DNA of 64,000 nt. Source: JARRNE01 sp963824085. GTDB taxonomy: Bacteria > Pseudomonadota > Gammaproteobacteria > Chromatiales > Chromatiaceae. The stretch lies in contig CAWGNT010000015.1 in the NCBI GenBank assembly GCA_963824085.1, forward strand, positions 372,001 through 436,000. Direction: 5' to 3'. The notes below the pieces were generated by a model. The model ran no database searches, was not told the origin of the DNA, and worked only from the letters and a program-made list of their open reading frames with translations. Positions 8,901 through 18,114 of this stretch are shown here, piece after piece. Made by a program: the position numbers and the translations under genes. How positions within the stretch are numbered: position 1 is the first letter of the stretch; the number at the start of each line of letters is the position of its first letter.

Positions 8901-9815
8901 ATGGTCCCTTCCGATCTCCTTCAGGGCAGCGGTCCACGCCGGGTCATAGTGACCGCTGACGACTTTGGCATGAGCCGCGCCGTGAACGAGGCGGTCGAGA
9001 CCGCCCATCGCATGGGCATCGTCAGGGCGGCGAGCCTCATGGTCGGCGCGGCGGCCGCCGAAGATGCGGTAACCCGAGCCAAGCGCCTTCCGCAGCTCGG
9101 AGTCGGGCTGCACCTGGTTCTGGTGGACGGCTGCCCGGTGCTGCCGCCCGCGCAGGTCGCCGGACTGACCGATGCCGCGGGGCGGTTTCCGAAAGGGATG
9201 TTCCTGCCGTCGGTGCGGCTCTTCTTCAGCCCAGCCCGGCGCCGGCAGGCGCAAGCCGAGATCCGCGCCCAGTTCGAGGCGTTTCGCGCCACGGGCCTTA
9301 GCCTGGACCATGTCAACGCCCACAAGCACTTGCATCTGCATCCCACTGTGCTCGCCCTTATTCTGGAGATCGGGCCCGAGTTTGGAATGAAGGCGGTAAG
9401 GCTGCCCAACGAGCCGCTGCCCCGGCTCCGTCTGACGGCGCCCGGTGCTTGGGTCCATTGGCTGCTCTGGCGCGTCTTCATCGGACCCTGGATGTCGTTG
9501 CTGCGTTGGCGTCTGCGCCGCGCGGGGATGCGGTCCAACGATTTCGTCTTCGGGCTCTCCAAGAGCGGCGCCATGGACGAGACCACCCTCCTGGCTCTGC
9601 TCGACGATTTGCCTCCGGGCATCACGGAGGTCTATTTTCATCCGGGCGTCAGCGCTGCTGACGGAACCGGAGCAGCGGACGAGCTGCGGGCGCTGACGAG
9701 TCCGGCGGTCAGGGAGACATTGGCCAGGCAGAACCTTCGTCCGTGCAGCTTCAGCGACCTGCGCGAGCCGACCGAGATGAACTATTTGCAGCGAAAAGGA
9801 GTACGCCCAGCATGA
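8901..9815 (+). CDS. hpnK: Hopanoid deacetylase HpnK (YdjC-like)
   Basis: A 304-residue protein of the YdjC/ChbG-type deacetylase fold. The metal-site signature TADDFGMS carries Asp20 and Asp21, and the His-rich HKHLHLHPT (residues 141-149) supplies further ligands; a third conserved segment is YFHPGVS near 250. HpnK removes the acetyl group from the N-acetylglucosamine placed by HpnI. The last four bases overlap the start of hpnM (ATGA), indicating translational coupling. Confidence 0.94.
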   Translation: MVPSDLLQGSGPRRVIVTADDFGMSRAVNEAVETAHRMGIVRAASLMVGAAAAEDAVTRAKRLPQLGVGLHLVLVDGCPVLPPAQVAGLTDAAGRFPKGMFLPSVRLFFSPARRRQAQAEIRAQFEAFRATGLSLDHVNAHKHLHLHPTVLALILEIGPEFGMKAVRLPNEPLPRLRLTAPGAWVHWLLWRVFIGPWMSLLRWRLRRAGMRSNDFVFGLSKSGAMDETTLLALLDDLPPGITEVYFHPGVSAADGTGAADELRALTSPAVRETLARQNLRPCSFSDLREPTEMNYLQRKGVRPA

Positions 9816-10459
9816 ACAGAAGACCCGCCTTTGTTTTCCTTGCCTTCGTACTCAGCGTCCTCGCCGTTGGCCTTCTGACACCCGGCGTAAGCGCCCGGGC
9901 TGCTGATGCGCCGGCAGCGTCGCCTGGCCCGCAACAGGTTGTGGACAGTCTTCACACGGCCCTGATCAAGGCGATGAAGGGCAGCCACGAACTGGGCTTC
10001 GAGGGTCGGTACAAGCTCCTGGCACCGGTGGTCGACCAGAGCTTCGACATGCCCTACATCGCCCAGCTGAGCCTCGGCACCTATTGGAGCGGTTTGAGCG
10101 GGGCACAGCGTGAGCAGTTCATCGAGGTGCTGAAGCGGTATTCAGTATCCAATTACGCGGCCGAGTTCGACAGCTACGACGGCGGCCACTTCCAGACCGA
10201 GTCGGAGCAGACCATGCAGCCCGGCGTCGACTCCGTGGACAGCCGGTTCACGTCTGGCACCGGCAAGGAGCATCAGTTCAACTACCTTCTGCGCAAAACC
10301 CCCAGCGGATGGCGCATCATCAACGTCATTGTGGATGGCGTGAGCGACCTCTCCCTGAAGCGTGGGCAGTACAGCCACGTGATGGAGACCGACGGCTTCG
10401 ACTCCCTCATCGCCAAGCTGAAGGAGTCGACCGAAAAGCTCTCCCATAAGAACGGGTGA
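9812..10459 (+). CDS. hpnM: MlaC-like periplasmic hopanoid carrier HpnM
   Basis: A 215-residue exported protein of the MlaC/Ttg2D family. The start at 9812 overlaps the hpnK stop, and the N-terminus is a signal peptide (hydrophobic core about residues 7-25, cleavage near SARA-AD). The mature part has the MlaC pattern: YIAQLSLGTYW, a GxYVxSRF-like segment VDSVDSRF, and WRIINVIVDGVSD. By analogy with MlaC it would ferry lipids across the periplasm, working with the HpnN exporter encoded in the opposite operon. Repeat copy 4 follows its stop. Confidence 0.92.
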   Translation: MNRRPAFVFLAFVLSVLAVGLLTPGVSARAADAPAASPGPQQVVDSLHTALIKAMKGSHELGFEGRYKLLAPVVDQSFDMPYIAQLSLGTYWSGLSGAQREQFIEVLKRYSVSNYAAEFDSYDGGHFQTESEQTMQPGVDSVDSRFTSGTGKEHQFNYLLRKTPSGWRIINVIVDGVSDLSLKRGQYSHVMETDGFDSLIAKLKESTEKLSHKNG

Positions 10460-10507
10460 CTCCCCTTTCCCGGAGGCGTTTATACCTATCGGCCTCAGCC
10501 TTTGCGT

Positions 10508-10676
10508 TCTTGCGCCAAGGGGTCGGATTGGCGGGCGTATCGGCAGCAAGGAGGCTGCCGTCAAGGCAACATGGATGTATTCTCGGCGCCCCCCGACTCC
10601 AGCAAATCGACGACCCAAACGAGATCGCTATCAACACCTTCCATGTAGCCCCACGGCGCCCTCCCTGGCGCCGCCA
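10508..10676. repeat. Palindromic repeat, copy 4 plus a half copy
   Basis: The core CGGCAGCAAGGAGGCTGCCG with TCAAGGCAACATGGATGTAT is a clear family member (10508-10618). A second partial unit (CCATGTAGCCCCACGG, then CGCCCTCCCTGGCGCC) follows at about 10640-10676 and resembles part of copy 5. The element sits exactly between the convergent ends of hpnM and the sulfotransferase gene, where it may act as a bidirectional hairpin. Confidence 0.72.
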
Positions 10677-10679
10677 GAC

Positions 10680-11990
10680 TCAACCTGTCGTCGCGTCCGC
10701 CGCGACCCCGAAGAAGTCTACGTAATCCCGGTACTTCTCGCGCTGCTCGGCGGCGTCGAGGCCGAACTGCTCCAAGCTGTAGTGGTGGCGTCCGTTCCGA
10801 CCCTGCGGATTGCGTCCAAGGAATCGCTCCATGCGCCTGGTCGTCTCCGGGGGCAGCGACATCCCCAAGTGCGCGTACAGGTCGCGCACCACGTGCATGG
10901 GGTGCCGCAGCAGGTCCAGGTAGTGCACGTCGAGGTAGCGGCCAGGGGTCTTATCCGCCGAGCGCCGCTCCAACATGAGCCGCGCCCCGTCGGCCCAACG
11001 CCGTGCGACCGTGCGGGCGACCTCACGGGCATCGACGGCGTCGCTAAACACGCTCTGCAAGGTCACTGTCAAGCTGGCCACCGAGGGGACCACCTGCAGG
11101 GGATCGCGATGAGTCATGACGATACGCGCGTCCGGGTACGTCGTCAGCAGGTCATCCATCGCAAACACGTGATCCGGCGCCTTCAGCACCCATTGTCGGG
11201 GCGGGCAGCGCCACTGTAAGTGCTGGAGCATCTGTCGATGAAACGCATAGGCCGGCTGCAGGCCGGTGCGATCGACCCAATCCCGGTAAGACGGCACGTT
11301 GTAGACGGTGTCGAACCCTAAGCTCAGGAAAGTGTGGTCGGTAATCCCGACACACTCCTGAGGATCGTTGGCCCCCACCATATGTATCGCGCGGAACTGC
11401 GGTGCCAGCCGATAGAACCAGCGCAGCTCGCGCCCCGCCCTGTCGATGCGAGGGTCGCGGGTGGCGCGGAGCGATTCCGGAGGCGGAGACGGATACATGA
11501 GCTCCCAATGGGCCGGGTAACGCAGGCCTGGGTCCTGGGCGAGAAGGGCGTGCAGCAGCGTGGTCCCGCTGCGGGGCAAGCCGAGGATGAAGAGAGGTCG
11601 CTCCACCCGCTCCCGAGCGATCTCCGGATGGATCAGTCTGTCCCGCTGGAGGAAGAGCCGGTTGCGCAGCAGGCGCAGGATCTCCCGACTGGCGGTTAGC
11701 CGCCCGAGCATGTTGAGAGAAGCCTCTGATTCCAACGCGCGGACCAGGACCTCCAGGGGCTGGTGCGGCGAATAGTCCCCATAATCGGAAAGCCGGACGC
11801 TCGCGTCGGCCGTTCCGATCAGCCCTTGTGCGTCCAGGTCCGCCAGAGGCAAACCGGAACGGCGCAGGATGCCGCCCACTGTATTGACTACGCCGGCTCC
11901 CGTGCTCGCGAGCACTCTCTCCAATCGTTGCCGCCGCCCTGTTGATGCCAAACCGGCTGTCATTACACCCGACGATGACATGCTAGGCAT
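10680..11990 (-). CDS. Sulfotransferase in the hopanoid operon
   Basis: A 436-residue PAPS-dependent sulfotransferase. The 5'-phosphosulfate loop is LFILGLPRSGTTLLHALL (about residues 133-150), and the 3'-phosphate motif is the Arg/Ser region around IVMTHRDPLQVVPSVASL. No signal peptide is seen, so it would act in the cytoplasm. Its start overlaps the hpnL stop by 8 bases, and hpnL overlaps hpnN by one base, so the three genes form one translationally coupled unit. The substrate is unknown; the context suggests a hydroxyl on a hopanoid side chain or head group. Alternative substrates include other lipids or sugars. Confidence 0.88.
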   Translation of the reverse strand: MPSMSSSGVMTAGLASTGRRQRLERVLASTGAGVVNTVGGILRRSGLPLADLDAQGLIGTADASVRLSDYGDYSPHQPLEVLVRALESEASLNMLGRLTASREILRLLRNRLFLQRDRLIHPEIARERVERPLFILGLPRSGTTLLHALLAQDPGLRYPAHWELMYPSPPPESLRATRDPRIDRAGRELRWFYRLAPQFRAIHMVGANDPQECVGITDHTFLSLGFDTVYNVPSYRDWVDRTGLQPAYAFHRQMLQHLQWRCPPRQWVLKAPDHVFAMDDLLTTYPDARIVMTHRDPLQVVPSVASLTVTLQSVFSDAVDAREVARTVARRWADGARLMLERRSADKTPGRYLDVHYLDLLRHPMHVVRDLYAHLGMSLPPETTRRMERFLGRNPQGRNGRHHYSLEQFGLDAAEQREKYRDYVDFFGVAADATTG

Positions 11991-12987
11991 CCTTTTCGGC
12001 CGTACGGTGGAGGATCAGGCGCCGGCCCTCGAACCACTGCCAGGACGCCAAGAGCGGGAGCCCAAACACGAGCTCGCGCAGCCGTTTGGCGAGAGCCAAC
12101 GCCAGGCCGACGTGCGGCCCGAGACCAACCAAGTGGGCAAACAGCATGAAACCTGCCTCCTGAACGCCAATACCCCCGGGCACCATGAAGGCGGCCGTCC
12201 GCACAGCCTGACCGAGGCTCTGTAACAATACCGCCGTGCCAATGCTCACCGGCTGGTCGAAAAGATACAGCGCCAGCCATACCTCCCCCACCCCGGCGAA
12301 GAGCCCCGCCAATTGCCACAGGCCTGCGCGCAGAACCACGGACGGCTGACCATAGAGCAGCTTCAGCTGCCCGTGCAGACGCGTTGGACTGCCGACCAGG
12401 CCGGGCAGGTTCAGACGCTCCGCCAGCCGGTCCATAACCGGCTCCATCCAGTGAAAGAGCCAGGGCTTGCCCTGCAGGACAAGCACCAGGACGATGAAAG
12501 GCAGCGCCGCTAGAAGCACCGGGGCCAAGACGTTCAGCAAAGGGGTGTCGCCCCCAGCGGGATGCACGACGTAGAGCGCGATGCCGCTTAAAACGAATAG
12601 GAGCTGGCTGATGAGGGTGACCGTGCCCTCCACGATCACGCTGGCCGCGGCGAACGTGCCGCTCACCTTGCGCACCACCAGCAAGCGGATGCCGGCGACC
12701 GCGCCGGCAGGCCCGACCAACGGCAGCAGACTGTTGGCGGCGTCGCGGACCGCTGCTGCCCACACGAGGTAGGGAAACGGAACCTGTGGCGCGCGCGAGC
12801 GCAGCAGCAGACGCCAGCCGGCGCTGTCCAGGATTACGGGCAACAGGTGATAGGGCGCGAGCCAAAGCAGGCTCCACCCTGCGGTTGCGAGGATATGGAG
12901 GATCTCCCGGAAGCCGGCCTTCGCCACTAAGAACACCGCCAGGCCGAGCCCCGCCACGGCAGTCATGTAGATGGCCTTCTTCCCCAT
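11983..12987 (-). CDS. hpnL: HpnL, flippase-like membrane protein
   Basis: A 334-residue polytopic membrane protein with about eight helices. It is related to the lysylphosphatidylglycerol synthase transmembrane region (UPF0104), and the family-typical MVPGGIGVQEAGF lies near residue 268. HpnL proteins occur with hpnN and are thought to help move hopanoids across the membrane, though this is inference from context and fold. It starts one base inside the hpnN stop (TGATG) and its stop overlaps the sulfotransferase start. Confidence 0.9.
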   Translation of the reverse strand: MGKKAIYMTAVAGLGLAVFLVAKAGFREILHILATAGWSLLWLAPYHLLPVILDSAGWRLLLRSRAPQVPFPYLVWAAAVRDAANSLLPLVGPAGAVAGIRLLVVRKVSGTFAAASVIVEGTVTLISQLLFVLSGIALYVVHPAGGDTPLLNVLAPVLLAALPFIVLVLVLQGKPWLFHWMEPVMDRLAERLNLPGLVGSPTRLHGQLKLLYGQPSVVLRAGLWQLAGLFAGVGEVWLALYLFDQPVSIGTAVLLQSLGQAVRTAAFMVPGGIGVQEAGFMLFAHLVGLGPHVGLALALAKRLRELVFGLPLLASWQWFEGRRLILHRTAEKDA

Positions 12988-15671
12988 CAGCCGCTCTCCG
13001 CCTGTTGCGCTGCGCCCGGGTCAACCGGCTTCCGCCGGGCCAGGGCCAGCAGGGCGGGCAGCACAATCAGCACGCTGACAAGTACGATCGTCAACGACAG
13101 CGCCAGCGTGCGCCCGAGAATGGCCATCCCGGGGTCGGGAGCGATCGCCAGACTTCCGAACGAGCTCAAAGTGGTCAGCCCGCTGAACAGCACACCGCCC
13201 GGGGTGGAGCTGCGCATGATGGCATCGACGCCGAGACCGTTGCGCCAGCGCAGAACAAAGTAGATGCCGAATGCCACCCCCAGCCCGATCAGAAGGGGCA
13301 GGACGATGATATTGGCGATGTTGAAGTCGATGCCTAATAGCACCATGGCTGCGACCGTCAGCACACCGCTGAGGACAAGCGGGGCGAGAATCCGCAGGGC
13401 ATCACCGAGATCCCGCAGTGCCACCACCAACAACAACGCGATTAGGCCCAGGGAGAGTATGGAAGCCTCCCGGAAAGCGCTCACCACTGCACGGCCGCCC
13501 TCCACGAACAGCACCGGGGTGCCGGCCGCGTTGGGGATCACTGCGCGCACGCTCCGCACGAACTCCACCAGGTGGTCCTGCTCGTTCAGCGGATACTTGG
13601 AGAAGACCTCGATGCGGGCGCGCCCGTCCGGGGCGATGTACTGGCTGCGCAGCGAGGCCGGCAAAGACTGCAGGGTCACAGGCCCGGCCTGCAGCCCTGC
13701 AGCCAGATCGGAGAGCTCGGTCGGCAGGGTACCGATCACCCGTTGCTGCAGCTCCTCCAGGGCCGTTGGCGAGCTGGAGTACTCGCGCCGAAAGCGCTCC
13801 ACCGCCTGCTCCAGTGTGCGCAAGGTCGGCGCTAGCCCGGCATCGGGTGGTGACTGCGCAGATTGTTGGAGAGCCGTCTGAAATTGCGCAAGAGATTGGC
13901 TTAGGGTCTGGGCGTCGGGAGGAGGCTCTGTGCTCTCAGGCCGCAATGCAGAGGGGGGAACCAGCAGGCTGGTCTGCTGGAGAATGGCGAGCTTGCTCTC
14001 CTGGTCGTCCGGCACGTAGCTCTGGAGGGTGAGTGCGCGCGACACCGCCTTGAGCTCGCGCACCCGGGAGGCGACCCGTTCGGCAGTCGCAAGATCCGGC
14101 TCCAATGCCTCGACTGGGAGAGGAGAAAACGTACCCCGCTCCAGCTCACGGAACGCGATGACGGCCGGCGCCTTGGGATTCTGCAGCTTGGTCAGGTTGA
14201 AGTCGAAACGGATCTCGAAAATCAGCGGGACCGCCAGCACGCCGACGATAGTCGCGACGACCACGATGGTCCGGGCGTGCCGGCGCACCGGCAGGAAACT
14301 GAAGCCGAAAGGCTCATGCAGCGCCCCCGTCAAACGGCGCGCCCGCAAGATCACCAGGAGAGCAGGCAGCACCGTAAGATTGGCGAAGAGTGCGATGAAC
14401 ATGCTAGTGCCGGCGATGAGCCCCAGATCGACGATACCTGCGTAGTCGGTAGGGACAACGGAGTAAAAACTGAGGGCGGCAGCCACTGCCGCGAGGGACA
14501 GGGCTGGCCCCATGCGCGCGACGGTAAATCCCAGGGCCTGTCGCGGCTCGTCGGCAGGACCCAGCTCCTCGTAATAACGCATGCAGAATTGAATGCCGAA
14601 GTCCACCCCGAGGCCGATGAACAAGACCGCGAACGAGACCGATATCAGGTTGAACGCGCCGACGCAGAGCACGGCGAAGGCGACTGTCCACACCAACCCC
14701 ATCAGCAGCACCGCCAAGGTGGCGAAGATCATGCGCAGGCTTCGAAGCCCCAAGACGAGAAAGAGCACCACGAGGACGAGGGACAGCTCCAGAGACTGAC
14801 TCGCACCCGCCGTCACCGCCTGAAGCTGCTGCTGGTTGAGGACCACCGAGCCGGTCAGCTGCACCTTCACTCCGTGCGCGGCATCGAGATCCAGGGTGCG
14901 CACCGCCGCATTCACGGCGTCTACCGCAGCTGCTCCAGCGGCGCGGGGATCGGTTTCCACCCTAGGGGTTGCCATGATCAAGCGGCGTTTGGTCTGAAGC
15001 TCGCCGGAGCCTCCCATCAGATCCGTCCAGGGGAGCTGATAGAAGCGGCCATCCGTATAAGCCTGAACGGTGACAGCCAACTCCGCGAGCAGCTCCTTCA
15101 ACGCGCTCAGGCGGGCCACCTGCTCCGGTCGCGGCTTCAGCGCGTCCTCGAGCAGGCCGAACAATCCACGCAGAGTCGGGTCCCTCGCCAGCCTCGCCAC
15201 CAGAGGCTGCGCGTCCACCAGGTTCGAGGTGAGATCGTTGAGCTCTTTGCTGTCCAGATAGAGGAGGCCGTTCTTGCGGAAGAACTCGCCGCCGCCCGGC
15301 TCGTAGACATTGTCGAAATGACTGGTATCGCCGCGCAGACGCTGCGCAAGCCGCCGGGCGCCCTGATCCGCAAGGCCCGGGGTGTCCCCGTCGATAATCA
15401 TCAGTATCCGGTCCCGCAGCTGCGGGAAGGCTCGCTCAAGCTGCCGGTCCACCTTCGTGAACGGCAGGTCGCGGAAAAGGACTTCCGAAGTATTGGTATT
15501 GATCGAGATACGAGTGACGGCCAAGTAACCCGCCGCCACGGTCAGCAGGAAGGCAATGACGAGCACTTGCCAGGCATGGCGCCGGGCGAAGTCGACGAGA
15601 GCGCAAACGACCAGCAAATACGCACGGCCCGGATGCTTGAGCAAGCTGGACTCTGATCCCGAGGAAGGCAC
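12987..15671 (-). CDS. hpnN: RND-type hopanoid exporter HpnN
   Basis: An 894-residue RND-superfamily transporter of the MmpL/HpnN type. It has a first membrane helix at about 31-50, a large periplasmic loop, a block of five helices near 290-450, a second periplasmic loop, and a second helix block near 735-880. Segments such as GLGVDFGIQFCMRYYEEL and LLIGLGVAFGIYFVLRWRNG carry the RND signature. In Rhodopseudomonas HpnN is needed to bring hopanoids to the outer membrane. It leads the operon hpnN-hpnL-sulfotransferase. Confidence 0.95.
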   Translation of the reverse strand: MPSSGSESSLLKHPGRAYLLVVCALVDFARRHAWQVLVIAFLLTVAAGYLAVTRISINTNTSEVLFRDLPFTKVDRQLERAFPQLRDRILMIIDGDTPGLADQGARRLAQRLRGDTSHFDNVYEPGGGEFFRKNGLLYLDSKELNDLTSNLVDAQPLVARLARDPTLRGLFGLLEDALKPRPEQVARLSALKELLAELAVTVQAYTDGRFYQLPWTDLMGGSGELQTKRRLIMATPRVETDPRAAGAAAVDAVNAAVRTLDLDAAHGVKVQLTGSVVLNQQQLQAVTAGASQSLELSLVLVVLFLVLGLRSLRMIFATLAVLLMGLVWTVAFAVLCVGAFNLISVSFAVLFIGLGVDFGIQFCMRYYEELGPADEPRQALGFTVARMGPALSLAAVAAALSFYSVVPTDYAGIVDLGLIAGTSMFIALFANLTVLPALLVILRARRLTGALHEPFGFSFLPVRRHARTIVVVATIVGVLAVPLIFEIRFDFNLTKLQNPKAPAVIAFRELERGTFSPLPVEALEPDLATAERVASRVRELKAVSRALTLQSYVPDDQESKLAILQQTSLLVPPSALRPESTEPPPDAQTLSQSLAQFQTALQQSAQSPPDAGLAPTLRTLEQAVERFRREYSSSPTALEELQQRVIGTLPTELSDLAAGLQAGPVTLQSLPASLRSQYIAPDGRARIEVFSKYPLNEQDHLVEFVRSVRAVIPNAAGTPVLFVEGGRAVVSAFREASILSLGLIALLLVVALRDLGDALRILAPLVLSGVLTVAAMVLLGIDFNIANIIVLPLLIGLGVAFGIYFVLRWRNGLGVDAIMRSSTPGGVLFSGLTTLSSFGSLAIAPDPGMAILGRTLALSLTIVLVSVLIVLPALLALARRKPVDPGAAQQAESG

Positions 15672-16284
15672 AAAGACTATCCTGTCCGACCCGTGAGCGA
15701 TCTCTTACGGAATTCTTGTTGGCCCGCCTAAGCAGCCGCGCGCACTCATTGCTTGCGAGTCAGACGAGCCGCGCCGCGTGGGAAACGACGTCGGCGCGGT
15801 GATTGCTATGGCCGGGAATGTACACGAAGGTTCCCCCGCCGGACATGCCCGTCACGTGGAGACCCCGAGCCCCGCACGAGCGACCGCATCCGATCCTTCG
15901 CCCTTACCGCACGAATGGCGCCCCGTAGGGCACCGAGGATATAGAGCGCTTCGCGACCTTCCCTAGCCTCAAACTAGCGCTTCCGACCAGGCCGCTACGC
16001 AGCGCAGTATGCCCGCGACGACGCCGGTTGCGCCACTGCCGCAGCCGCAGGGTGCTCGCGCAGGAGGTGCGCCGTGAAGGGCACGCGGTCTTTCCGTCAG
16101 ACTACCAGGCACTTACCACAGCGGCCCGCAGCTCCGATGCGGTGCGGTACGACGCGACGTAGCTACTGCCGAAGCTCAGCTGGAGCTCCCCGCACTCCAT
16201 CCAGGGGGCCTGGTTACCCGGCGCTCCCACGGACGAGGCCCCGGGCAGACTCTGCCGGGATAACACCCGGGCACGCATAAACCT
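15672..16284. other. Gene-free boundary between hopanoid region and island
   Basis: About 610 bases without a supported gene. The right part merges into the RAYT relic. The hpnN promoter must lie immediately right of 15671. This is where dense mobile-element debris begins. Confidence 0.5.
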
Positions 16285-16362
16285 AAAAGCGGCAGTTGGC
16301 GGGGCCCGCGACGTCACGTGGTCCAGCGCACCGGCGAATTCCAAACGAAGCGGCCTTGCCAT
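16285..16362 (-). pseudogene. N-terminal remnant of a RAYT-type transposase
   Basis: The first 18 or so codons (MARPLRLEFAGALDHVTSR) match the well-known N-terminus of REP-associated tyrosine transposases of the IS200/Y1 type (typically MARPLRIEFPGALYHVTSRG). After that the frame degenerates and no catalytic HUH or Tyr region follows. It is a small truncated relic abutting the IS4 element. RAYT enzymes are linked to REP palindromes, and palindromic repeats are plentiful in this window. Confidence 0.65.
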
Positions 16363-16364
16363 CG

Positions 16365-17516
16365 TTATAAAGCTAGCTCAGCGCACGCAAACGACAAGAC
16401 CACTTTGCAGTGCTCCACCGTCAGCAACAGCCGAGCCAGGAACAGGCGCGAGTAGGCGCGGCGTTTGCCGCTGCCTGGACGCAGCCGCTCGTGCAGCCCC
16501 GTGCGCTCGGCTGCCGTCCCAATCAGCCAGAGCAGGATTGCCGCCAGCGAGGCGATCAGCACCAGCACGGTGAACCGACCGGTACCGCTGGAGGCGCTGC
16601 GCTCAAGGCCCTCGCCAAAGTGCTCGCTCTTCATGTCGCGAAAGCTGAGCTCAATTTGCATCCGCTGGCGATAGACCCGCACCAGGCGCTTTGCCGGCCA
16701 GTCGGCAAAGCGCGTGGAGGCCACCAGCAGCCAAGGCTCGCGGGCAGAGCGCGCGGCCTGCTGGCTCTTCTTTGAGCGCGCCCGCTTGCCGGCGGCGGTC
16801 TTGGCCTGGCGTCCCTGCCTGGGCAGGCGCACCAGCACGAAGATCGCGCGCAACGGGTTGCTGCGTATCCACTCCCCGCTGCCAAGGCAGGTTGGGGTCG
16901 TCGTCGCCTCCTCGAACAGGCGCTTGCAGCTCCTCCAGCGCTTGAGCTTGACGTAGTCGCGCCCGCGCACCCGACCGACCCAACGCCAACCCAGCCGCTC
17001 GACCTCGCGGAAGAACGGCACCTTGAAACCGGAGTCGGCGACGATGATCGGCTCGGCCGAGGCCGGCAGCATCTGGGCCAGACGCTGTAGGAACCGGTGC
17101 TGCACCTGGCGATTGCCCAGCTTGCCTTGCGGGTGGACCTCCTCGTACAGGGTCAGGCTGCGACCACCCACCGGCAGCGAGGCGCGCAGCAGGTGCAGCG
17201 ATTGGTCCGCCTTGAGGTCCGACCAGTCGATCACGATCAGCGGCTCCAGCGCCCCGCTGAGCAGCTTGCGGGCCAGCGCTGCGTAGATCGCTCGTGCCTG
17301 ACCCTGTAGGTGGCGGTTGCCGAGCAGTCGGTCCGCGCGCTTGATCTTGTTGCGCAGGCTCGCCCCGCCCCCGAATCGCCGGCCGATGTCGGTCAGCGTC
17401 AGTCTCGGGCCACCCACCGTCGCCGCTACCGCCTCCAGCAGCGTTGCCCGGCGCCGAGCGTGGATGCCGGTGAGCAGCGGGCCGAGGCAGCGGTGTAGAA
17501 TCATCAGCGCATGCAT
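16365..17516 (-). mobile_element. IS4-family insertion sequence, transposase gene
   Basis: A 383-residue DDE transposase. The IS4-specific YREK signature is complete: in YRQRMQIELSFRDMK the Tyr, Arg, Glu and Lys have the canonical 2-3-6 spacing. The first Asp lies in VIDWSDLKAD and the second in IIVADSGFKV. The start at 17516 (MHALMILHRC) is preferred over 17558. The gene appears intact, unlike most of its neighbours. The terminal inverted repeats could not be fixed by eye; the element probably extends a few tens of bases past the gene on both sides. Confidence 0.85.
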
Positions 17517-17684
17517 GGGGGCGGTCCTCCGAAGGTTTTGTCGCCTGGAGTGGACCACATCCCCCCATGTATGCTCAATCCTTTGCGAAAAATGCGCTAC
17601 AGGCTATTATTTTAATTGAATATATTTTGGGGATATCTCAGCTTCAGGCCCCCTTTTTGCGATTATCTATCTGCTTGATTTCCT

Positions 17685-17730
17685 TGGTCTGGGCGAGAGG
17701 ATTTGAACCTCCGACCACCTGAACCCCATT
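17685..17730 (-). tRNA. tRNA 3'-end-like fragment, possible att site
   Basis: On the minus strand the sequence GGTCGGAGGTTCAAATCCTC, then TCGCCCAGACCA, reproduces a tRNA T-arm (GGAGG loop TTCAAAT, CCTCT) plus an acceptor strand and CCA. It is close to proline tRNAs. The 5' half of the tRNA (D-arm, anticodon arm) is not present. Such a lone 3' end is what site-specific integration of an island leaves behind. It could equally be a decayed tRNA gene. Confidence 0.5.
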
Positions 17731-18114
17731 CCGTGGTGTCTCACGGATGGCTTTTTCAATCAATAACTTGCGGCATCTGCCCTGTGCCATTCTGAGCCTG
17801 AAGGAGCCCTGTTGAGCCGCAGTCGCATCGCGCTTTCGCACACTTTCGGGCACACCTCTGACGGGTTGAGCCAGCCTCCAGCAGCGGCGCACCTGGCGAG
17901 GCCCGGGCGCCAAAAAACAGCACCGCACCACCAGTCGGTGTCTGCATGGCGGCAGGGTTTGACCAAGCTTCTGCGGGCTCTCTAAGTGCAAATCCAACGA
18001 CTCGCACGCATTCGAGCGCGGCCGTATTACCGCTGGTGATGATCGCCGGAATGTCCGCAAATGCGCCTGTGTGTACGCTGAACCCGCCGCGCGAAGCACG
18101 GCAGTGTTTGCCAT
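17731..18114. other. Gene-free stretch
   Basis: Between the tRNA-like fragment and the PIN-domain gene no supported gene is seen. Open frames here read through the tRNA-like sequence and are not credible. Confidence 0.45.

Noticed and set aside
14277..15656. Long plus-strand open frame (459 codons) antisense to hpnN
   Set aside because: It lies wholly inside the well-supported hpnN gene and its composition (His, Gln, Arg-rich) is that of a GC-rich shadow frame.
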